A DNA stretch of 15,455 nt from UBA3910 sp964626065 (GCA_964626065.1 CAZVDE010000038.1:1-15455), one strand, 5' to 3'; shown: positions 8,345 to 15,393, counted from the first letter of the stretch. The notes: generated by a model from the sequence alone, not told the origin. Program-made: numbers and translations.

Positions 8345-8350
8345 GCGGTT

Positions 8351-9517
8351 TTGCGGAAACAGAGCTTGTCGAAGGGTTATTATCTATTGATTGCGGTGGT
8401 TGCGGTTGCGGCCTTGGCAGGTGGAATATTTTTCTTCAGCGGAATCCCCACAGAGAACTGGTTGGAACTGGCGCTGATTATCGCTTTGTTTGTCTATCTG
8501 CATGCCGGGGTGGTGGCCATGGGTGCTGATCCGAATAACACTCTTTCCGCTGCAGTGATTTTCCCGGTCATCTATCTTTACGGGACGACACCCGGTATGC
8601 TGATGGGCATTGTGGCGGGAATTGTGGATGGCAGAATGCGAAATAGGGGCTTTGCCCGTTCTCTATTTAACTCGGCGCAGCTTGCCCTGGGCGCTTTGGT
8701 CAATTCGCTGCTGTTCGTTTGGTTAGGCGGGCTTTGGGGGATGGCACTGGGGGCTGCCACAAATGTGATTGTGAACACTCTGTTGGTGTCCCTTGCTGTG
8801 GCGCTCTGGGGCGGGACAAGCTGGCGGTCCGTGCTGTCTCGTTCCGGGGCTAGGGCTCTGCCCGGTAATGCGGGGACCGCTTTTATCGGGGTGATCTTCA
8901 CGCTCTTTTTTGCAGCATACAATTTTTGGGGGCTGCTAACATTCAGCTTATTTTTGATTTACTTAGCGCAGCTGCTCAAAATGGCCTCCGAGATCAGCGG
9001 TGAGAGGACGATGCGCCTCGAATTAGAAGAGGAATTGCTCGTTGACGAGATGACACAAGCCTACAATTTTCGTTTTTTGTCGGAATGGCTCAATGAGCCG
9101 GCCCGCGTCGAAACAGCCGTCCTATACTTGGACATTGACGATTTTAAAATATTCAACGATCTGTACAGCCATGCGGAGGGCGATCAGGTGTTGAAGGTCT
9201 TAGTAGAGACAGTCTCCAACTGCATTAGGGCAGATGATAAAGTGGTTCGCTATGGCGGTGACGAATTTGTGGTTCTTCTTCCCGGTATGGGACCGAAGGC
9301 CGCTTATACTGTCGCGGAGCGAATTGTGGCTAATTTGGAAAAACTATCGTTTGCAACCTGGCAGCATAAAATCACGGTGTCCATCGGTATTGCTACCTAC
9401 CCCCATGATACTTCCGATAAGCGCCAGCTGCTGTTAATGGCGGATCAGGCTATGTATCAGGCCAAAGCGGCGGGGAAAGATACCATTCGGCTGTGGAGTC
9501 AAAAAGATCCGGCTTAG
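8351..9517 (+). CDS. Membrane-bound diguanylate cyclase (GGDEF), first of a tandem pair
   Basis: It probably makes c-di-GMP from two GTP at the inner face of the membrane. The 388-residue product has an N-terminal membrane domain (about 9-210) with roughly six hydrophobic segments. A short charged linker and a complete GGDEF domain (about 228-385) follow. The active-site motif is GGDEF at 302-306, with a metal-ligand Asp at 261 in DIDDFK. An I-site RADD (293-296) stands five residues before GGDEF, suggesting product inhibition. The usual DxLTxLxNRR entry is altered to DEMTQAYNFR. TTG 8351 is chosen because of the SD and because the N-terminus then aligns without gaps to the paralogue downstream. 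The frame is open further upstream into engB (ATG 8240). The signal sensed by the membrane domain is unknown, and I cannot name its family. Confidence 0.88.
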   Translation: MRKQSLSKGYYLLIAVVAVAALAGGIFFFSGIPTENWLELALIIALFVYLHAGVVAMGADPNNTLSAAVIFPVIYLYGTTPGMLMGIVAGIVDGRMRNRGFARSLFNSAQLALGALVNSLLFVWLGGLWGMALGAATNVIVNTLLVSLAVALWGGTSWRSVLSRSGARALPGNAGTAFIGVIFTLFFAAYNFWGLLTFSLFLIYLAQLLKMASEISGERTMRLELEEELLVDEMTQAYNFRFLSEWLNEPARVETAVLYLDIDDFKIFNDLYSHAEGDQVLKVLVETVSNCIRADDKVVRYGGDEFVVLLPGMGPKAAYTVAERIVANLEKLSFATWQHKITVSIGIATYPHDTSDKRQLLLMADQAMYQAKAAGKDTIRLWSQKDPA

Positions 9518-9603
9518 GTTTTCTACAAAACGAAAGTGGTCTCGGAAGGCGGCAGGAATCGGCACACTTTCCTAGAAATTATTGCTAACGGTATATGTCA
9601 GGC

Positions 9604-9610
9604 AAAGGGG
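9604..9610 (+). promoter_or_regulatory. SD supporting a GTG start for the second cyclase
   Basis: AAAGGGG lies eight bases before GTG 9619. The in-frame ATG at 9595 has no SD before it. Confidence 0.6.
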
Positions 9611-9618
9611 TTGGCGGG

Positions 9619-10815
9619 GTGAAAGAGGCGCGTGCTTCCAAATCATTCTTGATATTGGTTATTGCCGCGAGTGCAGCAGCGGCGGCCGGGTTTGTCATTT
9701 TTTATGATGGGCTTTCTTTTGCGAATTGGTACACTCTTTTGCTTCTTACAGCCCTCATGCTGTATCTGCAGACTTTTACCGTAAAATTCAGTGAACGGAT
9801 GAGCTTTTCCCTTTCCACCGCGACCATTTCCCCCATTATCTATTTTTTCGGTACTACCTGGTCTATGCTGGTTTTTGGTATTTCAGCCATCGTTGACGGT
9901 CTACATAACCGTAAGCAGGCCGATCGGGTTGTCTTTAATATCGCGCAGTTCATGCTCAGCGGCTTGGCCGGATCACTCGTTTTCAAATTTTTGGCCGGGG
10001 CCCTGCAGGAATTTTGGGTCGGCGAGACTGTGGCTATGGCCTTAGGTTTGTTCTGCTATATTATTGCCAACTTTGCCTTAGTTGTGCGGGCGGTATCCAT
10101 CTTTAGGGGTGAAACGTGGTGGTCTCAGTTTAAGATGTACGGCTATGCGATCCTGCGTAATAGTCTGGGAACAGGCTTCATCGGCCTAATCTTTACGTAT
10201 TTTATCCGCCGCTATCATTTTTGGGGTGCGGTAGTCTTCGGTGCTTTATTGATTTACTTGGGTGAAATGTTGAAAACGGCCGTGTCCGTAACGGGGGAAC
10301 GGTCTAGGCGCCGGGAATTAGAAAGTGAACTGCTCGTCGATGAGATGACCCAAGCCTACAATTTTCGCTATCTGAATCAGTGGTTTAATGACCCCCGGGA
10401 AGATAAGGTCGCTGCCTTGTTTTTAGATGTGGACAACTTTAAAGGGTTCAACGATCGGTACGGCCACGCGGAGGGCGATCGGGTCTTGAAGCTGATGGTG
10501 GAGACGATCAATAAAAGCGTACGGGCCAGCGATAAAGTAATCCGCTATGGCGGGGATGAGTTTGTTATTCTTCTTTTCGGTATGGGCAAAGACGGTGCTT
10601 TGCGCACAGCCGAACGGATAGTGGAGAACGTTAATTGCTCTGTTTTTAAACTTTGGGACCTTCCCGTTACAGTATCGATTGGGATTGCCTCCTCTCCGGA
10701 CGATACAAGAGACAAAAGGCAGCTGCTGTTAATGTGCGATCAGGCGATGTATGAAGGAAAAAAACATAAAACCAACTCTATTCAGCTCTGGAAGCCTGAA
10801 GAGATAGTGGGGTAG
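9619..10815 (+). CDS. Membrane-bound diguanylate cyclase (GGDEF), second of a tandem pair
   Basis: This is a paralogue of the preceding cyclase, with the same architecture and 398 residues. A multi-pass membrane domain spans about 9-218 and the GGDEF domain about 236-392. GGDEF is at 311-315, the metal-ligand Asp at 270 in DVDNFK and the I-site RASD at 302-305, so it should be active and product-inhibited. It shares the altered DEMTQAYNFR entry and the DKRQLLLM segment with its neighbour. The membrane halves are more diverged but keep YFFGTT (YLYGTT in the first), an AIVDG-like motif and a similar FNxAQ stretch. GTG 9619 is preferred to ATG 9595 because of the SD and because the first 37 residues then align without gaps to the neighbour. 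The gap between the two genes is about 100 bases. A terminator follows 32 bases after the stop. Confidence 0.88.
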   Translation: MKEARASKSFLILVIAASAAAAAGFVIFYDGLSFANWYTLLLLTALMLYLQTFTVKFSERMSFSLSTATISPIIYFFGTTWSMLVFGISAIVDGLHNRKQADRVVFNIAQFMLSGLAGSLVFKFLAGALQEFWVGETVAMALGLFCYIIANFALVVRAVSIFRGETWWSQFKMYGYAILRNSLGTGFIGLIFTYFIRRYHFWGAVVFGALLIYLGEMLKTAVSVTGERSRRRELESELLVDEMTQAYNFRYLNQWFNDPREDKVAALFLDVDNFKGFNDRYGHAEGDRVLKLMVETINKSVRASDKVIRYGGDEFVILLFGMGKDGALRTAERIVENVNCSVFKLWDLPVTVSIGIASSPDDTRDKRQLLLMCDQAMYEGKKHKTNSIQLWKPEEIVG

Positions 10816-10847
10816 AAGGGCGGCCCATTCGTGCTGCGCCATGTTCT

Positions 10848-10871
10848 AAAGGCTCTCCGGGAGTCTTTTTT
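10848..10871 (+). terminator. Rho-independent terminator between the second cyclase and glutaminase
   Basis: AAAGGCTC pairs with GAGTCTTT (one G-T pair) around a TCCGG loop, and the T tract continues to 10871. It ends only five bases before the glutaminase SD, so glsA expression needs readthrough or a promoter that overlaps this hairpin. Confidence 0.8.
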
Positions 10872-10876
10872 ACAAT

Positions 10877-10885
10877 GGGGAGGGA
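10877..10885 (+). promoter_or_regulatory. SD that decides the glutaminase start
   Basis: GGGGAGGGA stands seven bases before ATG 10893. The earlier in-frame ATG at 10875 overlaps this element and has no SD of its own. Confidence 0.7.
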
Positions 10886-10892
10886 CATTAAA

Positions 10893-11819
10893 ATGGACGG
10901 AATGCAACGCGACTACGGTCCTCTCTTGCAAGAAACGGTGCAGAGCCACCGCCGCTATACTTCCCTGGGTCAAGTGGCCAGCTATATTCCGGAATTAAAA
11001 AAAGGAAATGCATCTTTTGCCGGCTGTGCCCTAATGGCCCCTTGGGGCCTGTATGAAGCGGGGGATACGCGACAGCCTTTTACGCTGCAGAGTATTTCCA
11101 AAGTTTTTTCACTTCTGGTCGCTTTAGAAAAAAGAGGCGTGGAGTCTGTTTTTGCCAAGGTGGGCTCCGAGCCTACCGGAGATTCTTTCAACAGTATCGT
11201 TAAACTAGAGACATCTGAGCAAAAACCGTTGAACCCCATGATTAACGCGGGCGCCATCGCTGTTTGCTCCTTGATTCCGGGTAATTCAGTCCATGAACGC
11301 CTAGCTTTAATTACTGATCTATTGCAGAGCATCCTCGGCCGCCAAGTGTATGTGGACGAAGATGTCTATCGTTCCGAAAAGGAGACGGGACACCGCAATC
11401 GGGCTCTGGCCTATTTTCTCAAGGATATTAACGGCCTCGAGGGTGATGTGGAGGAGGTTTTGGATCTTTATTTCCGTCAGTGTTCGCTCTTGGTGGATTG
11501 TGCGGATTTGGCACGCCTGGGTATGTTTTTGGCCTCTAAGGGTGTTGATGCTGCCGGGAAGGCTCTTATTGCACCGGAGTTGATTCGTTTAGTAACTACT
11601 TTTATGGTAACGTGCGGTATGTACAATGCTTCCGGCGAATTTGCGATACAGGTGGGAATTCCGGCTAAGAGCGGCGTCTCCGGCGGCATCTTAGGTGTGG
11701 TGCCGGGCAAGTGCGGGGTGGCCGCGTTCGGTCCGGCCCTTGACGAAAAGGGTAATAGTGTGGTGGGTGTCAGGATGCTGCAGCATTTGTCCCGAACCTT
11801 GGATCTAAGTATTTTTTGA
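10893..11819 (+). CDS. glsA: Glutaminase (serine-dependent beta-lactamase-like fold)
   Basis: It hydrolyses L-glutamine to glutamate and ammonia in the cytosol. The 308-residue product matches the usual bacterial length. The catalytic Ser-x-x-Lys is S67-I-S-K70 in LQSISKVF. NPMINAGAI (114-122), CGMYNASG (241-248, with the conserved Tyr244) and the glycine-rich KSGVSGGI (259-266) are family signatures. No signal peptide or STAS extension is present. ATG 10893 is chosen from its SD; starting at 10875 would add six residues. A terminator lies immediately upstream. The JAMM-LysM gene starts 12 bases downstream, so those two are probably co-transcribed. The role could be ammonia supply, nitrogen recycling or acid tolerance; the sequence does not decide between them. 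Confidence 0.94.
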   Translation: MDGMQRDYGPLLQETVQSHRRYTSLGQVASYIPELKKGNASFAGCALMAPWGLYEAGDTRQPFTLQSISKVFSLLVALEKRGVESVFAKVGSEPTGDSFNSIVKLETSEQKPLNPMINAGAIAVCSLIPGNSVHERLALITDLLQSILGRQVYVDEDVYRSEKETGHRNRALAYFLKDINGLEGDVEEVLDLYFRQCSLLVDCADLARLGMFLASKGVDAAGKALIAPELIRLVTTFMVTCGMYNASGEFAIQVGIPAKSGVSGGILGVVPGKCGVAAFGPALDEKGNSVVGVRMLQHLSRTLDLSIF

Positions 11820-11831
11820 GGGGAGAGTTTG

Positions 11832-12803
11832 ATGGCTAAGGAGCGGCGCGTTACTTTTTCCACCCGCAGATTTTTGATTGGCAGGGCGGGCCCCTTTCCC
11901 CGCCTCGTTTTTCGCGAGGATGTCATGCTGCACTTAGATCAGTTTTCCCATCTGCATACCCATGGAGAACATGGTGGATTTTTGCTGGGAAAAAAGCGGG
12001 AGCTGAAAAGTGCGGAACGCTACGAAGTATTGGTGGAACGATTTGTGCCCGTGGCCCAAACGGAGGATGCGGCCCGCCTCGTTCTTACCGAAGCCCATCT
12101 GCAAACGGTACAGAGAGCTTTGCACCAAAGTGAGGAAGAAGCCACGATCGTTGGTTGGGCCCATACCCACCCGGGCTTTGGCGTGTTTTTGTCCAATTTC
12201 GATAAAGAACAGCATCTGCGTTTCTTTCCCGAACCGTGGCACATAGCTTACGTTATGGACAACCAGGCCAACCAGCGGGCCGCTTATCATGTTGTGGATG
12301 GCGAATGGCACTGCCTGGAAGGTTATTATATTTTAAAGGAAATGGCCCATAATGAGATCGTCCTGACAGCAGGGAGACCCAAAAAACGTCGGTTGCCGGC
12401 TGCTTCGCTCTTTCTCCTGCTGCTTTTATTAATCGGTGCCGCGGGATTGGGTTATGGCTGGCTGCGCCGCCAGGCCGCGCCGTCTGTACAGGCACCCCCT
12501 TCAACGTCCCTACCCGCGCAGACGGGGGAGAGGCCCGCGGCAGCTGATCACAAACTCGCATCTGAACAGGCAAAAGATAGCAACAAAGCGGTGGCGGACA
12601 CCGTTTTACCCGAGGAGCGGGAAACCAGGTCCGCGGAATATATTGTGCAGCGAGACGACAACCTATGGAAAATAGCGGATAAGCTGTGGGGCGATCCCCA
12701 TCTATTTCCGCTCATAGCTGAGATGAATGATCTGCAGGATCCGGGTTTTCTTCCGGTTGGCAAGGTTTTGCTCATTCCCGAACGCCCGCGTGATGTAAAG
12801 TGA
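11832..12803 (+). CDS. JAMM/MPN metalloprotease domain, transmembrane helix and LysM domain in one protein
   Basis: The 323-residue product has three parts. Residues about 25-170 form a JAB/MPN domain with a complete JAMM zinc site: Glu46 in GEHGGFLLG, then HTHPGFGVFLSNFD at 111-124 (His111, His113, Ser121, Asp124). This matches the H-x-H-x7-S-x2-D rule of active enzymes such as Rpn11 and bacterial isopeptidase-like proteins. A basic KKRR (184-187) precedes a single hydrophobic helix (188-211). A Pro/Ala-rich linker (about 214-268) leads to a LysM domain at about 269-316, ending in the typical VGKVLLIP. The basic residues suggest N-inside topology: protease in the cytosol, LysM in the cell wall. 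ATG 11832 has GAGGGGAG six bases upstream; TTG 11829 is an alternative. The substrate is unknown, and no ubiquitin-like or E1-like gene is in the window. Confidence 0.88.
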   Translation: MAKERRVTFSTRRFLIGRAGPFPRLVFREDVMLHLDQFSHLHTHGEHGGFLLGKKRELKSAERYEVLVERFVPVAQTEDAARLVLTEAHLQTVQRALHQSEEEATIVGWAHTHPGFGVFLSNFDKEQHLRFFPEPWHIAYVMDNQANQRAAYHVVDGEWHCLEGYYILKEMAHNEIVLTAGRPKKRRLPAASLFLLLLLLIGAAGLGYGWLRRQAAPSVQAPPSTSLPAQTGERPAAADHKLASEQAKDSNKAVADTVLPEERETRSAEYIVQRDDNLWKIADKLWGDPHLFPLIAEMNDLQDPGFLPVGKVLLIPERPRDVK

Positions 12804-12827
12804 ATATTCTGAACAGGGGTATGATAA

Positions 12828-12852
12828 TTCAGAAAATAGCAGGACTTTTTCT
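12828..12852 (+). other. Overlapping inverted repeats before the small ORF
   Basis: TTCTGAA (12807-12813) can pair with TTCAGAA (12828-12834). The overlapping CAGAAAA (12830-12836) can instead pair with TTTTCTG. The two hairpins exclude each other. Both stems are AT-rich and lack a following T tract, so a regulatory role is speculative. Confidence 0.3.
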
Positions 12853-12887
12853 GTCACCCTAGAATAAGGACAAAACCCGGGAGGTTA

Positions 12888-12893
12888 GGGAGG
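12888..12893 (+). promoter_or_regulatory. SD seven bases before an ATT codon
   Basis: GGGAGG stands seven bases before ATT 12901, which is in frame with the small gene. No SD precedes the next conventional start, TTG 12919. Confidence 0.45.
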
Positions 12894-12918
12894 CAGGCAG
12901 ATTAATAGACTCGATCCT

Positions 12919-13347
12919 TTGTTTGTTCAGTCTTCGCTGGATTTTCTGGGCAAGGCCTGCGAAGGCCGGCCCCATCTGCGTGTTAAGATCGCAGTGGATT
13001 GCGTGGAAAAAGGTTATGCCACTCATGAGCAGGTGGCCCAATTTTTGGGCATCGGCACCAAACGCTGGCAGCAATTTTATGATAATTTCCGGGAAGGCGA
13101 TCTCAGGCGCATACCCGAGGACTTGAAAGTCCTAGTGCCTTCCCGGGATTTGAGGTACCTAACCGGTTTTACGGCTGAACAGTTTGACATTCTCCAAAGA
13201 GCGCTGCAGGTCCCCTTTTTGGTCAGCGAGGGGATCGATGAACAGCATCCCTTAATAAAAGAGCTTAATGTTCTTGTTGTTCTCGGCGTGATTTTAGTTG
13301 GCCGCCATGACCAATTTCAAAGTTATAAATTGAAACTGACTTGGTGA
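12919..13347 (+). CDS. Small unrecognised protein with a possible helix-turn-helix
   Basis: The 142-residue product (from TTG 12919) belongs to no family I recognise. The N-terminal half is basic and helical, and ATHEQVAQFLGIGTKRW has the spacing of a helix-turn-helix. RIPEDLKVLVPSRDLRYLTG follows, then a second helical stretch and a hydrophobic segment (LNVLVVLGVILVG) near the end. It has no signal peptide. The frame is open up to 12889. A good SD sits before ATT 12901, and starting there would add six residues (total 148), so the annotated start is uncertain. The gene follows the JAMM-LysM gene after about 115 bases and converges on thrS across a shared hairpin. A DNA-binding role is inference only. 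Confidence 0.72.
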   Translation: MFVQSSLDFLGKACEGRPHLRVKIAVDCVEKGYATHEQVAQFLGIGTKRWQQFYDNFREGDLRRIPEDLKVLVPSRDLRYLTGFTAEQFDILQRALQVPFLVSEGIDEQHPLIKELNVLVVLGVILVGRHDQFQSYKLKLTW

Positions 13348-13359
13348 GGATGTTGAACA

Positions 13360-13387
13360 AAGCCCACGGCGAACGAGCCGTGGGCTT
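13360..13387. terminator. Shared hairpin terminator between the small ORF and thrS
   Basis: AAGCCCACGGC pairs perfectly with GCCGTGGGCTT (11 bp) around a GAACGA loop. It lies 12 bases past the small ORF stop and 8 bases past the thrS stop. On the - strand the stem runs into TTTGTT; on the + strand the tail is TTCAAT. It probably ends thrS transcription best and may serve both genes. Confidence 0.82.
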
Positions 13388-13395
13388 CAATATCC

Positions 13396-15123
13396 CTAGT
13401 GGTCTTTTTGCTTTATTTCCTTCTTTATTGTTTCAGCAAATTCACTCAGGCCTAGCGAACCTAAATCCCCTTCTCTGCGGTGCCTGACAGAAACAGTGCC
13501 CGAATCGCGCTCTTTAGAACCTACAATGAGCATGTAAGGGATCTGCTGCAGCTGAGCCTCGCGAATCTTTTTACCCAGCTTTTCATTGCGGCGGTCCACC
13601 TCCACCCTCAGTCCATCGTTAAACAGAGCGTGCGCCACTTCGTTGGCGTAGGGAAGGTAATCGTCACCCACCGGAATTACCTGTATTTGCACAGGGGCCA
13701 GCCAAGTAGGGAAGGCGCCCGCATAGTGTTCTGTTAAAATGGCGATGAAACGTTCTAACGCACCATAGAGCACTCTGTGGATCATGACCGGGCGCTGTCT
13801 TTCATCGTTTTCATCAACGTAAGTGAGGTCAAAGCGTTCGGGCATGGCAAAGTCCAGTTGAATTGTGGCACACTGCCAGGTGCGGCCGATGCTGTCTTCT
13901 AAGTGAAAGTCGATCTTGGGTCCGTAAAAAGCACCGTCCCCTTCATTGACCACATACTTTAATTGCCTCACTTCCAAGGCGTTTCTCAGTGCCTCGGTAG
14001 CTTCTTCCCAGACCGCATCCTCGCCGATTGCGTTTTCCGGTTTGGTGGAAAGCTCAACGTGGTATTTAAAGCCAAAGACCTTATAGATGCTGTCTACGAA
14101 ATCGATCACTTCCACGATTTCCGCCTGAATCTGGGAAGGGAGCATGAAGATGTGGGCATCATCTTGCGTAAAGGCCCTAACACGCATTAAACCGTGCAGT
14201 GTCCCTGATAATTCGTGGCGGTGGACAAGGCCCATTTCGGCCATCCGGATCGGGAAGTCCCTGTACGAGTGCAGCTTGCGCTTGTAAACAAGCAGTGCAC
14301 CCGGGCAGTTCATGGGTTTGACCGCGAAAATCTGTTCATCAATCTCGGAAAAATACATGTTTTCTCTGTAATTGTCCCAATGCCCTGAACGGTGCCATAG
14401 GTCTTCGTGCAGCATTATGGGGGTTTTTATTTCCACATAACCCCTTTTGCGGTGTTCTTCGCGCCAAAAATTCTCCAGTTCGTTGCGGAGAACCATGCCC
14501 TTGGGGTGGAAGAACGGAAACCCGGGGCCTTCCTCTTGGATGCTGAATAAATCAAGCTGGCGGCCTAACACCCTATGATCCCGCTTGGCCGCTTCCTCCA
14601 GCCGGCGTAGGTGCTCTCGCAGTTCTTTGCCGCTTAAAAAGGCAGTGCCGTAGATGCGCTGCAGCATGGGCCGCTTAGAATCACCCCGCCAATAGGCACC
14701 TGCAATATTTTGCAGCTTAAAATGTTTTACCTGTGCGGTGCTTTCCAAATGGGGCCCACGGCACAGGTCTACAAACTCGCCCTGTCGGTAAATGCTGACC
14801 ACCGGGTCCAGCTCGGCCAGGAGTTCAAGTTTGTAATCCTGATCCTGTTCAGCGAACATTTGTACAGCATCCGCGTTGCTGATTTCTGCGCGCACTATGG
14901 GTAGATCTTCGGCGATGATCTTTTCCATCTCAGCCTCAATAGATTCCAGATCCTCCGGAGAAAAACGGTGATTAAGATCGAAATCGTAGTAGAACCCATC
15001 TTTGATTACCGGTCCAATGGCAATTTTAGTGTCCGGCCACAGCCGCAGTACCGCTTGGGCCATAATATGGGCCGTTGTATGGCGCAGTACTTCCTGTCTA
15101 TCAACTGCTGCGTTGTTATTCAT
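13396..15123 (-). CDS. thrS: Threonine--tRNA ligase without the N-terminal TGS domain
   Basis: It charges tRNA-Thr with threonine and edits mis-charged serine. The 575-residue product starts directly in the editing domain, which has HTTAH (His15, His19) and CRGPH (Cys121, His125) intact. The class II catalytic core carries the zinc ligands Cys273 (MNCPG), His324 (DDAHIF) and His449 (MIHR), at spacings close to the Escherichia coli enzyme. Motif 2 is around RHELSGTLHGLMR. The anticodon-binding domain occupies about the last 100 residues. The usual TGS domain of some 60 residues is absent. ATG 15123 is nine bases after AAAGGA; TTG 15126, six bases after it, is an alternative. Expression is controlled by the T-box leader upstream. 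infC, rpmI and rplT, often adjacent in other genomes, do not follow on this side. Confidence 0.96.
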   Translation of the reverse strand: MNNNAAVDRQEVLRHTTAHIMAQAVLRLWPDTKIAIGPVIKDGFYYDFDLNHRFSPEDLESIEAEMEKIIAEDLPIVRAEISNADAVQMFAEQDQDYKLELLAELDPVVSIYRQGEFVDLCRGPHLESTAQVKHFKLQNIAGAYWRGDSKRPMLQRIYGTAFLSGKELREHLRRLEEAAKRDHRVLGRQLDLFSIQEEGPGFPFFHPKGMVLRNELENFWREEHRKRGYVEIKTPIMLHEDLWHRSGHWDNYRENMYFSEIDEQIFAVKPMNCPGALLVYKRKLHSYRDFPIRMAEMGLVHRHELSGTLHGLMRVRAFTQDDAHIFMLPSQIQAEIVEVIDFVDSIYKVFGFKYHVELSTKPENAIGEDAVWEEATEALRNALEVRQLKYVVNEGDGAFYGPKIDFHLEDSIGRTWQCATIQLDFAMPERFDLTYVDENDERQRPVMIHRVLYGALERFIAILTEHYAGAFPTWLAPVQIQVIPVGDDYLPYANEVAHALFNDGLRVEVDRRNEKLGKKIREAQLQQIPYMLIVGSKERDSGTVSVRHRREGDLGSLGLSEFAETIKKEIKQKDH

Positions 15124-15150
15124 CAATGATCGTCCTTTCTTTTGGTAAAA

Positions 15151-15179
15151 TAAAAACCCCGCCCCAAATGGGACGAGGT
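15151..15179 (-). terminator. T-box attenuator terminator before thrS
   Basis: On the - strand ACCTCGTCCC pairs with GGGGCGGGGT (two G-T pairs) around an ATTT loop, and TTTTTATTTT follows. It would stop transcription when tRNA-Thr is charged. Confidence 0.88.
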
Positions 15180-15393
15180 TGTCGCGGTTCCACCCAAATT
15201 GACCGCTAAAAAGCGATCCACTCTGCGTACGTTTAACGGCGTCCCGGCCCCGCTTAGTGTCATTTCAGCGGGCAACTCCCAGGTGGTATTCACCAAATCT
15301 TCCCTGGAGGGGCTTTCAGCCGTGACCCCCGTTCCTGTCAGGTTCGATGCCGGTTACTTGTCCTGATCATCGTTATTGTCATCTCACTCTGTT
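15151..15393 (-). promoter_or_regulatory. T-box riboswitch leader of thrS (threonyl)
   Basis: The leader senses uncharged tRNA-Thr. On the - strand the T-box core reads TTTGGGTGGAACCGCG, inside 15183-15198. GCGGT (15202-15206) can pair with ACCGC (15184-15188) to form the antiterminator, whose bulge shows TGGA for pairing with the tRNA 3' end. A terminator follows. A candidate specifier ACC (threonine) lies at 15285-15287 in GAATACCACC, in the 3' half of the presumed stem I. Fine structure of stems I-III was not resolved by eye. Confidence 0.9.

Noticed and set aside
8240..8350. Longer first cyclase starting at ATG 8240 within engB
   Set aside because: It overlaps a conserved GTPase in another frame and lacks an SD. 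The paralogue alignment supports TTG 8351.
9532..9571. GAAAGTG/CACTTTC inverted repeat between the cyclases as a terminator or c-di-GMP riboswitch
   Set aside because: The loop is 26 bases, there is no T tract, and no conserved riboswitch core is visible.
13480..14904. Plus-strand frames opposite thrS
   Set aside because: They are antisense shadows of a fully conserved synthetase.
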